Notes: generated by a model not told the origin, from the sequence alone. Counted from the first letter of the stretch, positions 11,079 through 21,241 are shown. The stretch: 47,019 nucleotides of DNA from Vitreoscilla sp. (GCA_018780145.1 JADMKA010000006.1:1-47019), one strand, 5' to 3'. Program-made: numbers and translations.

Positions 11079-11711
11079 TCAGCGCAGCCCGGCGATGTAG
11101 TCGGACACGGCGGCGATTTCCTTGTCGCTCATGCGCGCGGCGATGGATTGCATCTGCACGCTGTTGGCGCGCAGGCCGCTGCGGAAGGACTCCATCTGCA
11201 ACTTCAGGTAGTCGTAGTGCTGGCCGCCGATGCGCGGGTACTGGGCCGGGAGGCCGGCGCCAGTGGGGCTGTGGCAGCCGGCGCAGGCGGGCACCTGCTT
11301 TTCGGCAATGCCGCCACGGTAGATCTTTTCGCCCAGCAGCACGGTGGCCTTGTTCTTGGCGAAGCCGGGCTTGGCCTGCTTGCTCGCGTAGAAGGCGGCG
11401 ACGTTCTTCATGTCGGCCTCGCTCAGCGTGCCGGCAAAGCCCTTCATGATGGCGTTGTCGCGGGTACCCGCCTTGAACTCGGCCAGTTGCTTGGCCAGGT
11501 ATTCCGGGTGCTGGCCCTGCAGGATCGGGTTCGCCGGCGAGCCGCGCGAACCGTCTGCGGTGTGGCAGGCAGCACAGACGTTGGTGGAGATCACCTGGCC
11601 CTTGGCCGGGTCGGCCTTGGCGGGTGCCGCCGCAGGCTCGTTGGCCCACGCGGGCAGGGCCAGCATGGCAGCCAGGAGGGCGGTGGTGGCAAAGGCGAAG
11701 CGGGTCTTCAT
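11079..11711 (-). CDS. Dihaem cytochrome c4
   Basis: This 210-residue periplasmic protein has a Sec signal peptide (MKTRFAFATTALLAAMLALPAWA, cut near residue 23) and two cytochrome c domains of about 90 residues each. The haem sites are Cys46-Cys49-His50 (CAACH) and Cys143-Cys146-His147 (CAGCH). Methionine ligand candidates lie in NAIMKGFAGTLS and in the matching C-terminal segment. Cytochrome c4 carries electrons from the bc1 complex to terminal oxidases. It lies upstream of resB-ccsB on the same strand, with a 120-base gap containing an inverted repeat. It shares a divergent 87-base region with engB. Confidence 0.93.
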   Translation of the reverse strand: MKTRFAFATTALLAAMLALPAWANEPAAAPAKADPAKGQVISTNVCAACHTADGSRGSPANPILQGQHPEYLAKQLAEFKAGTRDNAIMKGFAGTLSEADMKNVAAFYASKQAKPGFAKNKATVLLGEKIYRGGIAEKQVPACAGCHSPTGAGLPAQYPRIGGQHYDYLKLQMESFRSGLRANSVQMQSIAARMSDKEIAAVSDYIAGLR

Positions 11712-11787
11712 CTCGGGCGGGCCTTGAGAATGGTGGGTGTTCTTGTGGTGCTCCGGGCAGCCCGAAACGAACCAAACCTGCGGATTT

Positions 11788-11793
11788 TACAAT
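11788..11793 (+). promoter_or_regulatory. Candidate engB -10 element (TACAAT)
   Basis: TACAAT matches the -10 consensus at 5 of 6 positions and stands out in GC-rich sequence (ATTTTACAAT). It is separated from the engB ATG at 11799 by only 5 bases (GCTCC), so transcription from it would start at or beside the ATG. No good -35 is visible at 16 to 18 bases upstream. Confidence 0.45.
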
Positions 11794-11798
11794 GCTCC

Positions 11799-12491
11799 AT
11801 GACCGAACCTAAACGCCCGGGCCCGCCCGCGCTGTCCGCCGGCGCCCGCGCCGCCCTCGCCTGGGCCCACGGGGCCCGCTTTCTCACCACCGCCAGCCAG
11901 CTGGATCAGCTGCCGCAAGGCGACCTGCCGGAGATCGCCTTCGTCGGCCGCAGCAACGCCGGCAAGTCGACCGCCATCAACGCGCTGGCCCAGCGTCGCC
12001 AGCTCGCCTTCGCCTCCAAGACACCCGGCCGCACCCAGCACATCAACCTGTTCGCCCTCGGCCCGAAGGACGAGCCGGACAGCTATCTGGCCGACTTGCC
12101 CGGCTACGGCTACGCGACTGTCGAGCGTTCGGCCAAGCTGCGCTGGCAACAGGTGATGGCGGACTACCTGGAGTTGCGCCGCAACCTGGGCGGCGTGGTG
12201 CTGATGGTCGACAGCCGGCTCGGTTTCACGCCGCTGGACCAGCAACTGCTGAGTTTCATCGCGCCCCGGGTCGGCAACGGCGAGGTCAAGCTGCTGGTGC
12301 TGCTGACCAAGGCCGACAAGCTCAACAAGCGCGAGCAGCAGGCGTCGCTGCAGGCCGCGCAGGCGGCGCTGGCCGACCTGGCGACCGATTCAGCCGATCT
12401 GGGCCTGCTGCTGTTCTCGGCCCCCAAGCAGATCGGCATCGCCGACCTCGCCGAGACGGTGCACGGTTGGCTGCACCCGGCCAGCGACTGA
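11799..12491 (+). CDS. engB: EngB/YihA/YsxC ribosome-biogenesis GTP-binding protein
   Basis: This 230-residue TRAFAC-class GTPase is needed for assembly of the large ribosomal subunit. G1 is GRSNAGKS (residues 50-57), G3 is DLPGYG, and G4 is TKADKLNKRE. The N-terminal extension of about 45 residues is normal for betaproteobacteria. The ATG at 11799 is the first start compatible with the family. It has no Shine-Dalgarno, but a TACAAT box lies 5 bases upstream, so translation may begin on a leaderless message. It is divergent from the cytochrome c4 gene, with an 87-base shared region, and is followed after 19 bases by a histidine kinase gene. Confidence 0.95.
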   Translation: MTEPKRPGPPALSAGARAALAWAHGARFLTTASQLDQLPQGDLPEIAFVGRSNAGKSTAINALAQRRQLAFASKTPGRTQHINLFALGPKDEPDSYLADLPGYGYATVERSAKLRWQQVMADYLELRRNLGGVVLMVDSRLGFTPLDQQLLSFIAPRVGNGEVKLLVLLTKADKLNKREQQASLQAAQAALADLATDSADLGLLLFSAPKQIGIADLAETVHGWLHPASD

Positions 12492-12510
12492 TCCTGCTGC
12501 GCTCCACGGC

Positions 12511-13917
12511 ATGAGGCTCGATTTCGTTCAACCGTTCTCGGGCACCGACCTGGCCGCGATGGTGCTGGGCATGCTGTCCCTGCTGTATGCCGCCTTGTGG
12601 GTGCGCGACCGCGAACGAGGCATGTCCTGGCTGGCGCTGAGCTTCGGCATCGCCGCCATCTGGTATGCCGCCAGCGAGCGCCACCTGCCCACGGGTACGC
12701 ACATCGACGTGGGCACGCGCGGCTGGGCGATGGTGATCCAGGTCTCGACCATGACGATGACTGTCGGCATCTTCCTGTACCTGGGCCGTCTGACCGCGGC
12801 CCGACGGTGGTTGTTGATCGCCCTGCTGGCGCCCGGGGTCGTGCAGTTCGCCTGGCTGCTGGCCGGCCTGGCCCTGCCGCGCGTGGTCGCCAATGCGGTG
12901 GCGCTGCTGGGCTACCTGGGCGCGGCCGGCGTGGCCTATGCCAGCGCCCGGCGCGAACCCGGGGCGGGCCACGGCGTCATCGGTGCGGCCCTGTTGGCAG
13001 TACCTTTGTGTCTGGCGGTGCTGGTGTGGCAACACGCGGAGATCCGACTGCTCCGCTACTACGGCGTGCTGCCGGTGCTGTTCTTCGGGCTGACCTTGCT
13101 GACGGTGAGCCTGCAACGCCGTCGCCGGGCGCTGGAGGCCGAGGTGCGGCGGCGGGCGCAGGCCGAGGCCAAGCTGACGCGCCTGAACCAGACCCTGGAG
13201 CAACAGGTGCTTGACCGTACCTCGGACCTGCAGGGCATGGTCGCCGGCCTGGAGAGTTTCAACCGCAGCGTCTCGCACGACCTGCGCGGGCCGCTCGGCG
13301 GTATCGAGGGGCTGGCGCGTCTGGCGCTCGAGGCGCTTGAACGTGGCGACACCTCCGTGGCGCGCCGCGTGCTGCCGGCCATCGCCGCCCAGGCCGACAC
13401 CTCGCACCGCCTGGTGTCTGCGCTGCTGACCCTGGCGCGGGTGGGCGATGCCGCGCTCCGGCGCGCACCGGTGGTGCTCGGCGCGTTGGTCGACGAGGTC
13501 TTGGGGCAGGTGGCGCTCGCCGACAGTCAGCGCAGCCTGCCGCAGGTCGAGGTGGCCAGTTTGCCGACCGTGCATGCCGACGCCGATCTGCTGCGCCCGG
13601 TGCTGGTGAACCTGATCGGCAACGCCATCAAGTTCAGCAGGGAGCGCGAGGCGGCACGCGTGCAGATCAGTTCGAGCGCCAACGACGCCGAATTCGTGGT
13701 CTGCGTGCGCGACAACGGCGTGGGTTTCGACGCCGGCCAAAGCGATCGATTGTTCCAACCATTCCAGCGCTTGCACGGGCGCCAGTTCGAAGGCACGGGC
13801 ATCGGCCTGAGCATCGTGCGCCGCGCGGTCGAGCGCCACGGCGGCAGGGTCTGGGCCGAAGCGGCGCCGGGCGGGGGCGCCGCGTTCTACTTCACGTTGC
13901 CGCGCGCTGCGGCCTGA
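12511..13917 (+). CDS. Orphan membrane sensor histidine kinase with 7-TM input region
   Basis: This 468-residue kinase has about seven hydrophobic helices in residues 12-200, resembling 7TM sensor regions with no large periplasmic loop. A coiled coil follows (residues 203-245), then the dimerisation domain with the phospho-acceptor His256 in SVSHDLRGPL. The catalytic domain has the N box (LVNLIGNAIKFS), G1 (DNGVGFD), F box (LFQPFQRLH) and G2 (GTGIGLSI). No receiver domain is fused and no response regulator is adjacent, so its partner is encoded elsewhere. It begins 19 bases after engB, probably cotranscribed, without an evident Shine-Dalgarno. Ligand and target genes are unknown. Confidence 0.88.
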   Translation: MRLDFVQPFSGTDLAAMVLGMLSLLYAALWVRDRERGMSWLALSFGIAAIWYAASERHLPTGTHIDVGTRGWAMVIQVSTMTMTVGIFLYLGRLTAARRWLLIALLAPGVVQFAWLLAGLALPRVVANAVALLGYLGAAGVAYASARREPGAGHGVIGAALLAVPLCLAVLVWQHAEIRLLRYYGVLPVLFFGLTLLTVSLQRRRRALEAEVRRRAQAEAKLTRLNQTLEQQVLDRTSDLQGMVAGLESFNRSVSHDLRGPLGGIEGLARLALEALERGDTSVARRVLPAIAAQADTSHRLVSALLTLARVGDAALRRAPVVLGALVDEVLGQVALADSQRSLPQVEVASLPTVHADADLLRPVLVNLIGNAIKFSREREAARVQISSSANDAEFVVCVRDNGVGFDAGQSDRLFQPFQRLHGRQFEGTGIGLSIVRRAVERHGGRVWAEAAPGGGAAFYFTLPRAAA

Positions 13918-13953
13918 CCCCGGCGCGGGCCCGACCCACAGCCCGACAGCCTC

Positions 13954-14442
13954 CTAGAACGGGATGTCGTCGTCCATCTCGTCGATGCCGCTGCTCGACC
14001 GAGGGGCCGGGCGCGGGGCCGGGGCGCGGGGCGCCGGGGCTGGGCGGCTGCTGGCACCGCCGCCTTCGTTCTCGCGGTTGTAGCTGTCGTCGCCGCCACC
14101 GGCGCCTTCACGGCCGCCGAGCAGTTGCATCTCCGAGGCCAGGATCTCGGTGGTGTACTTTTCGACACCGTCCTTGTCGGTCCATTTGCGGGTCTTCAGG
14201 CGGCCTTCGACATAGACGGCGCGGCCTTTTTTCAGGTATTCACCGGCGATTTCGGCCAGGCGGTCGTTGAACACCACCCGGTGCCACTCGGTTTCTTCCT
14301 GCTTTTCGCCAGTTTCGCGGTTCTTCCAGTTGCGCGTGGTCGCGATGCTGACGGTGCACCAGGCCACGCCAGAGGGGTTGTAGCGGACTTCGGGATCGCG
14401 GCCCAGGTTGCCGACGAGGATGACTTTGTTGACTGAGGCCAT
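13954..14442 (-). CDS. ssb: Single-stranded DNA-binding protein
   Basis: This 162-residue SSB has the N-terminal OB fold, [20 protein letters not shown] through [11 protein letters not shown] (residues 1 to about 110), a flexible Gly/Pro/Ala-rich linker, and the acidic tip DEMDDDIPF that recruits repair and replication partners. The start is the ATG at 14442, because an AGGAG Shine-Dalgarno lies just upstream; an in-frame start at 14526 would add 28 residues absent from the family and overlap the terminator of the upstream gene. It is convergent with the histidine kinase gene, with a 36-base gap. Confidence 0.96.
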   Translation of the reverse strand: MASVNKVILVGNLGRDPEVRYNPSGVAWCTVSIATTRNWKNRETGEKQEETEWHRVVFNDRLAEIAGEYLKKGRAVYVEGRLKTRKWTDKDGVEKYTTEILASEMQLLGGREGAGGGDDSYNRENEGGGASSRPAPAPRAPAPRPAPRSSSGIDEMDDDIPF

Positions 14443-14510
14443 GCGAGCGCTCCTGGAGATGCTGGTTCGAAAGCGGGGAGGGGAGATTGTGCCGCAAGGC
14501 GCCCACCCAG

Positions 14511-14541
14511 AAAAAAAGGGAAGCACCTTGCGGTGCTTCCC
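14511..14541 (-). terminator. Rho-independent terminator of the subtilase gene
   Basis: A perfect 10-bp stem, GGGAAGCACC (14518-14527) and GGTGCTTCCC (14532-14541), encloses a 4-base loop. On the minus strand it is followed by seven U residues (14517-14511). It lies 20 bases after the stop of the S8 peptidase gene and insulates ssb from it. Confidence 0.92.
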
Positions 14542-14561
14542 TGTCGCTGGCGTGTGGCTGT

Positions 14562-17500
14562 TCAGCGGCGCCGCAGGAGGGCCGCCTTGCTGGCGCTTTG
14601 CAGGCCGCGGATGCCTTGCAGTACGCCCGGCTCGACCGCCAGCAGCGTCACACCCAGCGTGGCACCGGTGTCGGGGTCGGCACCCTGGGCCAGCCGCAAG
14701 GCGCCCAGGTAGCGCACGCCCAGTGTGGCACCGTGCCAGCCCAGCTTGACCTTGGCCGAGTCGCCGGGCACCACCTGCGAGGGCAGGCCGCGCACATGCA
14801 GCGGCACCGTGGCGCCGCTCGGCGTGACGACCCAGGACGACAGCGTGAAGGACGTACTGACACCATCGGCCGGGGCGAAGCCATGCACACAGGCGGTGTA
14901 GTCGCTGGCGGCCGGTGACACCAAGGTCACGCGTTCCTCGGTGGTGGCGCCGGCACTGGAGCCGACCAGGTTGCCACCGGCGTCGTACACGAACAGGTCG
15001 AGGTCGTCGTTGCCCTTGCCGGAGCTGTCGGCGTCGTAGGTGGCGAAGCGGACCGCCATGGTGCCGGTCGGTGCGCCGAAGGTGAACTTCACCGTGCCGG
15101 GCGCGTTGGCGCGGCAGGCGGAGTCGCCGTCCCGGTCAGTGGCCCGCGTGACCACCGCGTCGCTGCGGGTCGCAGGCAGCAACCCGCCAGTCTGCGAGCT
15201 GAGGTCGCCGGTGTAGCCGAACTGGTAGTTCACCCTCAGCGTGTCGGCGGCGTTCAGGCTGGACAGGTTGCTCGGCCCGGTGAGGTTGGTCAGCCGCGCC
15301 ATGACCGGGCTGCGGACCTGGTGGGTACCGTCGCTCCAGACCAGGGTGCCCTGGTTCCAGGCGCCGAGCACCGCGCCGTTGCCGGTCAGGGTGACCTCGA
15401 AGCGGCCCTTCTGGCCCTTTTCAAGGGTCAGGCTGGGTGGATTGACCGTGGCGGTGAAGCCATCGACGCCGATGCTCGCGTTGTAGGTCACCCGCGAGTT
15501 GCCGAGGTTGCGCACCGTGCGCCGGAAGGTGATGACCCCCGGGACGTCGGCGCTGAACGAGGCCAGGTTCAGCTCGCTGGCGGGAATGGAGCCCACCGAC
15601 AGGCAGGTCGGTGACGAGGCGGCCAGCGTGCCTTCGCCGCAAAGGTAGCGCCAGTAGTCGGTCGGGTCCAGCGGATAGATCAGGCCCGAGTCCAGTGCGC
15701 CGTTGGGGTTGACATGGCCGGCGCCGTAGCCCTTGAAGGCGTTGTCCTGGGAGCCGTCAGCCAGCTTCACCGGGCCGGCACTGGTCATCAGCGCCGACTT
15801 GATCGACGCCGGGCCCCAGTAGTTCGGGTGCTTCTGCTTGACCAGCGCCGCGAGGCCGGCGATGTGCGGGCCGGACATCGAGGTGCCATCGAGGAACTCG
15901 GCGATCTCGCCGGGCACGATGGAGCCGTCGAGGATGCCGTCGTGGTAGGCCTGGCTCGGCTGCGCCACCGCGAAGGCGGCCAGCACCGCCACGCCGGGCG
16001 CGGTGATATCGGGCTTCATCACCGACGGCGTGGCCATGTTGGGCCCGCGTGAGGAGAACTCGGCCATCACCGGTGCGGGCACGCCGGGCTCCAGCGCCGC
16101 CACGCCCAACTCGGCCTTGGCCTTGGACTGGGCGGCGTAGGCACGCAATGCGTCCCGGTTCTCGACCGGCAGGTGCACCGTGGGCACCCAGTGGGCATCG
16201 TCGTTCAGCGTCGTGGAGCCGCCCCCGGGCAGGCTGGCCGGGGTGTTCACCATGATCATGCCGACACCGCCAGCCTGGGAAACCTCCTGGCTCTTTTCCA
16301 CCCGGGCGATCGTGCCCCGGTCGCAGAGCACCACCTTGCCTTCGACCTTGGCAGGATTGAGCGAGCCGATACGGCACAGGCGGGCGCTCTCCACCGAGCC
16401 GCTGGCCACATCGGTGGACAGCACCAGGTTGGTCAGGGGCAGCCCCTTGGACTGCGAGGCACCATGGTAGGTGTTGCCATCGCCCGTCGTAGCGTCGGCC
16501 ATCAGGAAGCGGCCGTGGGTCGACGCCGCCACCGTGGTCAGCCAGGGGCTGGGGTGTGCCACGGCGGTGCCGGGGCCCGAGTTGCCAGCCGACGCGGCGA
16601 CGAACACGCCGGCCGTGGCGGCATTCAGGAACGCCACCTCGACCGGATCGAGCAGGTCGGTCTGGGTCCCGCTGATCGAGAAGTTGATGACGTCGACGCC
16701 GTCCGCCACGGCCTGGTCGATCGCGGCGACCGAGTCGCCCGTCCAGCAGTTGTTGGAGAAGGCCAGCGTATCCAGCCAGCTCCAGCAGACCTTGTAGTTC
16801 GCCAGCCGGGCGCGTGGCGCCATGCCCGAGATCGGGCCCAGGTTCTGGGTGTGCGACATCGCATCGGCGCCCCAGTTGCCGCCGGCGGTGGACGAGGTGT
16901 GGCTGCCGTGGCCGGTGACGTCACGCGGCGAACCGACGAACTCGAACCAGGCGGGCTTGACGCCGCTGGCCTTGAACGAGGCGTCGAACGCGCGCGCGCC
17001 GATCACCTTGTTGTTGCAGTGCTTGGCCGGGTCGAAGCCGGGGCCGGCGACACAGCTGCCGCTCCAGCCGGCCGGCGGCGGGCCGTAGGCCAAGGTGCCG
17101 CCGGTGTTCACCGGCTTGCCGTTCGCGTCCACCTGGTCGTAGAAGGATGAGTTCTCGGGCTGGAAGCCTCCATCGACGATGCCGATGACCACATCCTCGC
17201 CCTGAACCGCGGTGCCCTTGCGGGTCATCGACCAGACGCCGCCGGGGATGTCCAGGCCCAGGAAATGCGGGGTGTAGTTGGTGTCCAGTTGACGGGGGGT
17301 GTCCAGTGTCACCGCCAGCACGCCGGGCATGCGCGCCAGCCTGCGGGCCTGCTTGTCGCTCAGCACCGCGGCAAAGCCGTTGAAGGTGTAGTGGTAGCGG
17401 TGCAGCATCTTCACCTTGCCGCCCAGCCGCGCCAGCGCGGCCTGGCGTTGCCGATCGAGGTGCTGCACGTAGTTTTGCACCGCAGGGCTGTTCACCCGCA

Positions 17501-17693
17501 GGCGTGCCCCTTCGGCCACCTGGGTCGCCGCCAGGCCGGGCACACCGCCGCGGTAGGACGCCGCTGGCGGGTCGGCCAGCTGGACGATGTAGGAGCGCGG
17601 CTTGCCGGCGGCTTCGGCCGAGAATGACAGGGCGGACGCCGCCGCCATCAAGCAAGCCAGGGCCACGGGCCCTCTCGTGAAGGGTGCAACCAT
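14562..17693 (-). CDS. Secreted S8 (subtilisin-like) serine peptidase with PA insert
   Basis: This 1043-residue extracellular protease has a Sec signal peptide in residues 1-29 and an inhibitor I9-type propeptide ([11 protein letters not shown] through about 135). The catalytic domain has Asp174 (GIVDGG), His262 (GHGSHTSS), oxyanion Asn371 (SAGNSGPG) and Ser605 (DGTSMSGPH). A protease-associated domain is inserted at about residues 430-530, the architecture of plant cucumisin-like and bacterial lactocepin-like subtilases. The C-terminus has a fibronectin III-like region (about 720-830) and a region with D-D-L-D-L-F-V-Y resembling a pre-peptidase C-terminal domain. A GAGGA Shine-Dalgarno precedes the ATG. 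It is monocistronic, with its own strong terminator. It probably digests external protein; the substrate is unknown. Confidence 0.93.
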   Translation of the reverse strand: MVAPFTRGPVALACLMAAASALSFSAEAAGKPRSYIVQLADPPAASYRGGVPGLAATQVAEGARLRVNSPAVQNYVQHLDRQRQAALARLGGKVKMLHRYHYTFNGFAAVLSDKQARRLARMPGVLAVTLDTPRQLDTNYTPHFLGLDIPGGVWSMTRKGTAVQGEDVVIGIVDGGFQPENSSFYDQVDANGKPVNTGGTLAYGPPPAGWSGSCVAGPGFDPAKHCNNKVIGARAFDASFKASGVKPAWFEFVGSPRDVTGHGSHTSSTAGGNWGADAMSHTQNLGPISGMAPRARLANYKVCWSWLDTLAFSNNCWTGDSVAAIDQAVADGVDVINFSISGTQTDLLDPVEVAFLNAATAGVFVAASAGNSGPGTAVAHPSPWLTTVAASTHGRFLMADATTGDGNTYHGASQSKGLPLTNLVLSTDVASGSVESARLCRIGSLNPAKVEGKVVLCDRGTIARVEKSQEVSQAGGVGMIMVNTPASLPGGGSTTLNDDAHWVPTVHLPVENRDALRAYAAQSKAKAELGVAALEPGVPAPVMAEFSSRGPNMATPSVMKPDITAPGVAVLAAFAVAQPSQAYHDGILDGSIVPGEIAEFLDGTSMSGPHIAGLAALVKQKHPNYWGPASIKSALMTSAGPVKLADGSQDNAFKGYGAGHVNPNGALDSGLIYPLDPTDYWRYLCGEGTLAASSPTCLSVGSIPASELNLASFSADVPGVITFRRTVRNLGNSRVTYNASIGVDGFTATVNPPSLTLEKGQKGRFEVTLTGNGAVLGAWNQGTLVWSDGTHQVRSPVMARLTNLTGPSNLSSLNAADTLRVNYQFGYTGDLSSQTGGLLPATRSDAVVTRATDRDGDSACRANAPGTVKFTFGAPTGTMAVRFATYDADSSGKGNDDLDLFVYDAGGNLVGSSAGATTEERVTLVSPAASDYTACVHGFAPADGVSTSFTLSSWVVTPSGATVPLHVRGLPSQVVPGDSAKVKLGWHGATLGVRYLGALRLAQGADPDTGATLGVTLLAVEPGVLQGIRGLQSASKAALLRRR

Positions 17694-17843
17694 GTCGGAA
17701 TCCTCGTCGGGGGTGGGAGGGAAGCGGCCAGTCTAGGCAGCGGGATGGCGCTGCTGTACGGTGGGAACCCGCGGGCCCAGGCCGATCCTGCGGTTCCAGG
17801 CCGTTCCGGTGGCCGCATCCCCCCAATTTGAAGGAGTCTTCCG

Positions 17844-18248
17844 ATGATTCACGGTTCACGCTGGCAGGTTGTTCTGCTCGCCTGGAGCGCCGGCCTGGTG
17901 ACATCCGCGTGCGCCGCGCCACCTGTCGCGGCGGACTCGACCGCCCTGAACGCCCGCCTGCTGGCCGAGATCGGCGACGCCACCTGCGATGCCGACGCGC
18001 AGTGCCGCACCCTGGCCGTCGGCCACAAGGCCTGCGGCGGCCCGGAGTCCTACCTGCCCTGGTCGACCCGGGTCAGCAACGAGGCCAGGCTGCGCGCCCT
18101 CGCTGCCGAGTTCGCCGCCGCGCGGCGGGCCGAGAGCCAGCAGTCGGGCCGCGTCTCCGACTGCTCGATGGTGGTCGATCCGGGTGCCCGCTGCGAGGCC
18201 GGCCGCTGCGTCCCGGCGGGGCGCGGTGGGGCGGCCCTGGTCCGATAG
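17844..18248 (+). CDS. Small secreted Cys-containing protein of unknown function
   Basis: This 134-residue protein has an N-terminal hydrophobic signal (WQVVLLAWSAGLVTSACA). Cys23 lies in TSAC, which is not a good lipobox, so it may be a lipoprotein or a plain periplasmic protein. The mature part has six cysteines in the pattern CDADAQC, ACGGPESYLPWS, DCSM and RCEAGRC, suggesting disulfide bonds. I have seen similar short proteins with C-G-G-P-x-x-Y in other proteobacteria without assigned function. AAGGAG precedes the ATG well. It is divergent from the subtilase gene (150-base gap) and convergent with rne. A protease-inhibitor role would be pure speculation. Confidence 0.75.
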   Translation: MIHGSRWQVVLLAWSAGLVTSACAAPPVAADSTALNARLLAEIGDATCDADAQCRTLAVGHKACGGPESYLPWSTRVSNEARLRALAAEFAAARRAESQQSGRVSDCSMVVDPGARCEAGRCVPAGRGGAALVR

Positions 18249-18267
18249 GGCCGCGGGCAAGCCCATG

Positions 18268-18292
18268 AAAAACGCCACCCGGAGGTGGCGTT
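18268..18292 (-). terminator. Rho-independent terminator of rne
   Basis: A 9-bp stem, AACGCCACC (18271-18279) with GGTGGCGTT (18284-18292), encloses a 4-base loop. On the minus strand the stem ends in a run of five U residues (18272-18268). It lies 18 bases after the rne stop and also separates rne from the convergent small gene ending at 18248. Confidence 0.85.
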
Positions 18293-18310
18293 CAAGGAGC
18301 GTCCGGCGCG

Positions 18311-21241
18311 TCAGGTCGGCGCGGCGTTGCGGTCGAACGGCAGGTTGAGCTGGCTCAGGTCCTTGCGGGTCTCGACCAGCACCAGCGGGCCTTCGTCCAG
18401 CACCACCATCGGCGGCCGCTCGCGCGGTACGTGCACCGGCTTGGGCTCGGCGGCGATCGCCTCCTGCACCAGGCGGATCTTCTCCGCGTCCGAGTTCACC
18501 CAGGTCAGGCCGGCGGTGTCGGCGATGCGGTTCAGGTCGTCCATCGCCAGCACATAGGGTTCGACGCGAACCGGCGCAGGTGACGGGGCAGCCTCGGCCG
18601 CCACGGCGGCGATGGGGGCCGCCTCGGCGAACGTGGCCACCACCGGGGGCGGCAGCTCCGTCGCCTGGGCTTCAGCCCGCTCGTCGCGGTCGCGGCGCTC
18701 ACGTCGATCGCGCCGCTCGCGGCGGCCGGCGTCGGCCACGTCGCCGGCGGGCGTCGTGTCGACCTCCGCGGCCACCGGGGCGGCTGCGGCCGTGGCCTCG
18801 CCCTCGGCTTCGGCAGGAGCGTCGTCGGCTTCGCCTTCAGCGCGTGGCTGGCCGTCGCGGGCCTCGTCGCGGCCACCGCGGCCGCCACGGCGGCGGCGGC
18901 GGCGGCTGCGCTCGCCCTGTTCACCTTCTGCCGGAGCCGGCGTGCCGTCGGGCAGCAGGTTCTCGGCGGGAGCCTCAGCGTCCGCCACGTCCGCCACGTC
19001 CGCCACGGGCGGGCGCTCGGCCTGGCGCGGGGCGCGTTTCGGCGCATCGTCCAGGGCCGCCAGATTGGGCTGGGTGGCTTCGAACTCGTCCGAGACGGTC
19101 AGCGGGGCCGGCGCATTGCCGCGGCGGCTGCCCTCGGGGTTGCGGCCATCACGGCGGCCGTCGCGGCGGCCCTCGCCGCGGCCCTCGGCACGGGCTTCAC
19201 CACGGCCCTCGGCGCGCGCTTCGCCTCGGCCCTCGTTGCGGCCCTCGTTGCGGCCACCCTGGCGGGCGCTCTCGGCGGGCTTGCCGCCTTCGCGGGCAGC
19301 GTCGGCCGGGCGGCCTTCGCCCCGACCACTGCGCTCACCTCGCTCGTTGCGATCACGCCGGCCGCCGCGGCCGCCACGCTCGCCGGACTTGCCGTTGCGG
19401 CCACCTTCGCGGCCAGCGTCACGCGGCGTGTCGCGGCCGGTGCCTTCGCGCTTGGCCGCTGGCGTGGCCACGGCAGGGGCTGGGGCGGGTGCCGAAGGGG
19501 CGTCGCCACCGAACAGCTTCTTGAGCCAACCGAAGAATCCGCCGCTGGCAGGCACGGGGGCCTTGACAGGCGGGGGCGTCACCGGAGCGGCAGCGACCGG
19601 CGTGGGGGCCGGCGCCGGGGGAGGCGGCGCGATCGGCGCGGGTTGATCGGGCAACACGCCCTTGATCACCGGTTCCTGCTTGGTCTTGGCCTTTTCGCGG
19701 CGCGAGATCGCGACCTCGTCGTCCGGCTCCTCGATCATCGTGTAGCTGGCCTGCAGGTTCTCCAGGCGCGGGTCGTCGTGGCGAAGGCGCTCGAGCTTGT
19801 AGTTCGGCGTCTCCAGGTGCTTGTTGGGCACCAGCAGCACGGTGGTGCGCTGCTTCAGCTCGATCTTGGTGATCTCGGTGCGCTTTTCGTTGAGCAGGAA
19901 CGAGGTCACCTCCACCGGCACCTGCACGTGCACGGCGGCGGTGTTCTCCTTCATCGCCTCTTCCTGGATGATGCGCAGGATCTGCAGGGCGGAGGATTCG
20001 GTGTCGCGGATGTGGCCGGTGCCGTTGCAGCGCGGGCAGGTGATGTGGCTGCCTTCACTCAGGGCCGGGCGCAGGCGCTGGCGGCTCAGTTCGAGCAGGC
20101 CGAACTTGCTGATCGAGCTGAACTGCACGCGGGCGCGGTCGGAGCGCAGCGCGTCGCGCAGACGCTGTTCGACCTCGCGGCGGTTCTTGCTCTCTTCCAT
20201 GTCGATGAAGTCGACGACGATCAGGCCACCCAGGTCGCGCAAGCGCATCTGGCGCGCGATTTCATCGGCGGCTTCCAGATTGGTGCGGGTCGCGGTTTCC
20301 TCGATGTCACCGCCGCGCGTGGCTCGGGCCGAGTTGACGTCCACCGAGACGAGGGCTTCGGTGTGGTCGATCACGATGGCGCCGCCGGACGGCAGGTTGA
20401 CCGTGCGCGAGAACGCGGTCTCGATCTGGTGCTCGATCTGGAAGCGGCTGAACAGCGGCGCGTCGTCGCGGTAGCGCTTCACGCGCGATGCCGATTCCGG
20501 CATCACATGGTTCATGAACTGTTGCGCCTGATCGTAGATGTCGTCGGTGTCGATCAGGATCTCGCCGACATCCGAGGTGAAGTAGTCGCGGATCGCACGG
20601 ATCACCAGCGACGACTCCTGGTAGATCAGGAACGCGCCCTTGCCGCCCTTGGACGCGCCATCGATGGCGTCCCACAGCTTGAGCATGTAGTTCAGGTCCC
20701 ACTGCAGCTCGGGGGCCGAGCGGCCGATGCCGGCGGTGCGGGCGATCAGGCTCATGCCCTTGGGGTACTCGAGCTGGTCGAGGTTTTCCTTCAGCTCTTC
20801 GCGGTCTTCGCCCTCGATGCGCCGGCTGACGCCGCCGCCGCGCGGGTTGTTGGGCATCAGCACGAGGTAGCGGCCGGCCAGCGACACGAAGGTGGTCAGC
20901 GCCGCGCCCTTGTTGCCGCGCTCTTCCTTCTCGACCTGCACCAGCAGTTCCTGGCCGTTGGAGATGACGTCGGAGATCTTCGCGTCGCGGACGCCCACGC
21001 CCTCCTTGAAGTAGGTGCGTGAGATTTCCTTGAACGGCAGGAAGCCGTGGCGGTCTTCACCGTAGTCGACGAAGCAGGCCTCGAGCGACGGCTCGACGCG
21101 GGTCACGACGGCCTTGTAGATGTTGCCCTTGCGCTGTTCGCGGCCCTCGATCTCGGTCTCGAAATCGAGCAGTTTCTGGCCGTCGACGATCGCGAGGCGC
21201 CGCTCTTCGGGCTGCGTCGCGTTGATCAGCATGCGTTTCAT
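18311..21241 (-). CDS. rne: Ribonuclease E
   Basis: This 976-residue endoribonuclease is the scaffold of RNA decay and rRNA/tRNA processing. The conserved N-terminal half has an S1 domain ([20 protein letters not shown]), the catalytic aspartates in [10 protein letters not shown] and [16 protein letters not shown], and the Zn-link [10 protein letters not shown]. The C-terminal half is low complexity: a Pro/Ala segment, a long Arg/Gly/Glu-rich RNA-binding region, then a conserved-looking end ([20 protein letters not shown]). The start is the ATG at 21241, because AAGGAG lies at the right distance; an in-frame GTG at 21247 overlaps that site. A 627-base gap precedes it and may contain a regulatory leader. 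A terminator follows. Confidence 0.95.
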   Translation of the reverse strand: MKRMLINATQPEERRLAIVDGQKLLDFETEIEGREQRKGNIYKAVVTRVEPSLEACFVDYGEDRHGFLPFKEISRTYFKEGVGVRDAKISDVISNGQELLVQVEKEERGNKGAALTTFVSLAGRYLVLMPNNPRGGGVSRRIEGEDREELKENLDQLEYPKGMSLIARTAGIGRSAPELQWDLNYMLKLWDAIDGASKGGKGAFLIYQESSLVIRAIRDYFTSDVGEILIDTDDIYDQAQQFMNHVMPESASRVKRYRDDAPLFSRFQIEHQIETAFSRTVNLPSGGAIVIDHTEALVSVDVNSARATRGGDIEETATRTNLEAADEIARQMRLRDLGGLIVVDFIDMEESKNRREVEQRLRDALRSDRARVQFSSISKFGLLELSRQRLRPALSEGSHITCPRCNGTGHIRDTESSALQILRIIQEEAMKENTAAVHVQVPVEVTSFLLNEKRTEITKIELKQRTTVLLVPNKHLETPNYKLERLRHDDPRLENLQASYTMIEEPDDEVAISRREKAKTKQEPVIKGVLPDQPAPIAPPPPAPAPTPVAAAPVTPPPVKAPVPASGGFFGWLKKLFGGDAPSAPAPAPAVATPAAKREGTGRDTPRDAGREGGRNGKSGERGGRGGRRDRNERGERSGRGEGRPADAAREGGKPAESARQGGRNEGRNEGRGEARAEGRGEARAEGRGEGRRDGRRDGRNPEGSRRGNAPAPLTVSDEFEATQPNLAALDDAPKRAPRQAERPPVADVADVADAEAPAENLLPDGTPAPAEGEQGERSRRRRRRGGRGGRDEARDGQPRAEGEADDAPAEAEGEATAAAAPVAAEVDTTPAGDVADAGRRERRDRRERRDRDERAEAQATELPPPVVATFAEAAPIAAVAAEAAPSPAPVRVEPYVLAMDDLNRIADTAGLTWVNSDAEKIRLVQEAIAAEPKPVHVPRERPPMVVLDEGPLVLVETRKDLSQLNLPFDRNAAPT
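18980..19006. repeat. Three tandem 9-bp repeats inside rne
   Basis: GTCCGCCAC is repeated three times without change. On the rne strand it encodes the tripled tripeptide Val-Ala-Asp in the low-complexity tail. In-frame 9-bp units can change copy number without breaking the gene. Confidence 0.8.
19147..19257. repeat. Degenerate Arg/Gly/Glu repeat region of rne
   Basis: Short degenerate units built around GGCCCTCG-type hexamers encode alternating [19 protein letters not shown]-like residues on the minus strand. This is the arginine-rich RNA-binding stretch of the RNase E tail and a likely site of length variation between strains. Confidence 0.65.

Noticed and set aside
18980-19006. Short tandem repeats as a CRISPR array
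   Set aside because: Units are 9 bp, directly adjacent, in frame within rne, and have no spacers.
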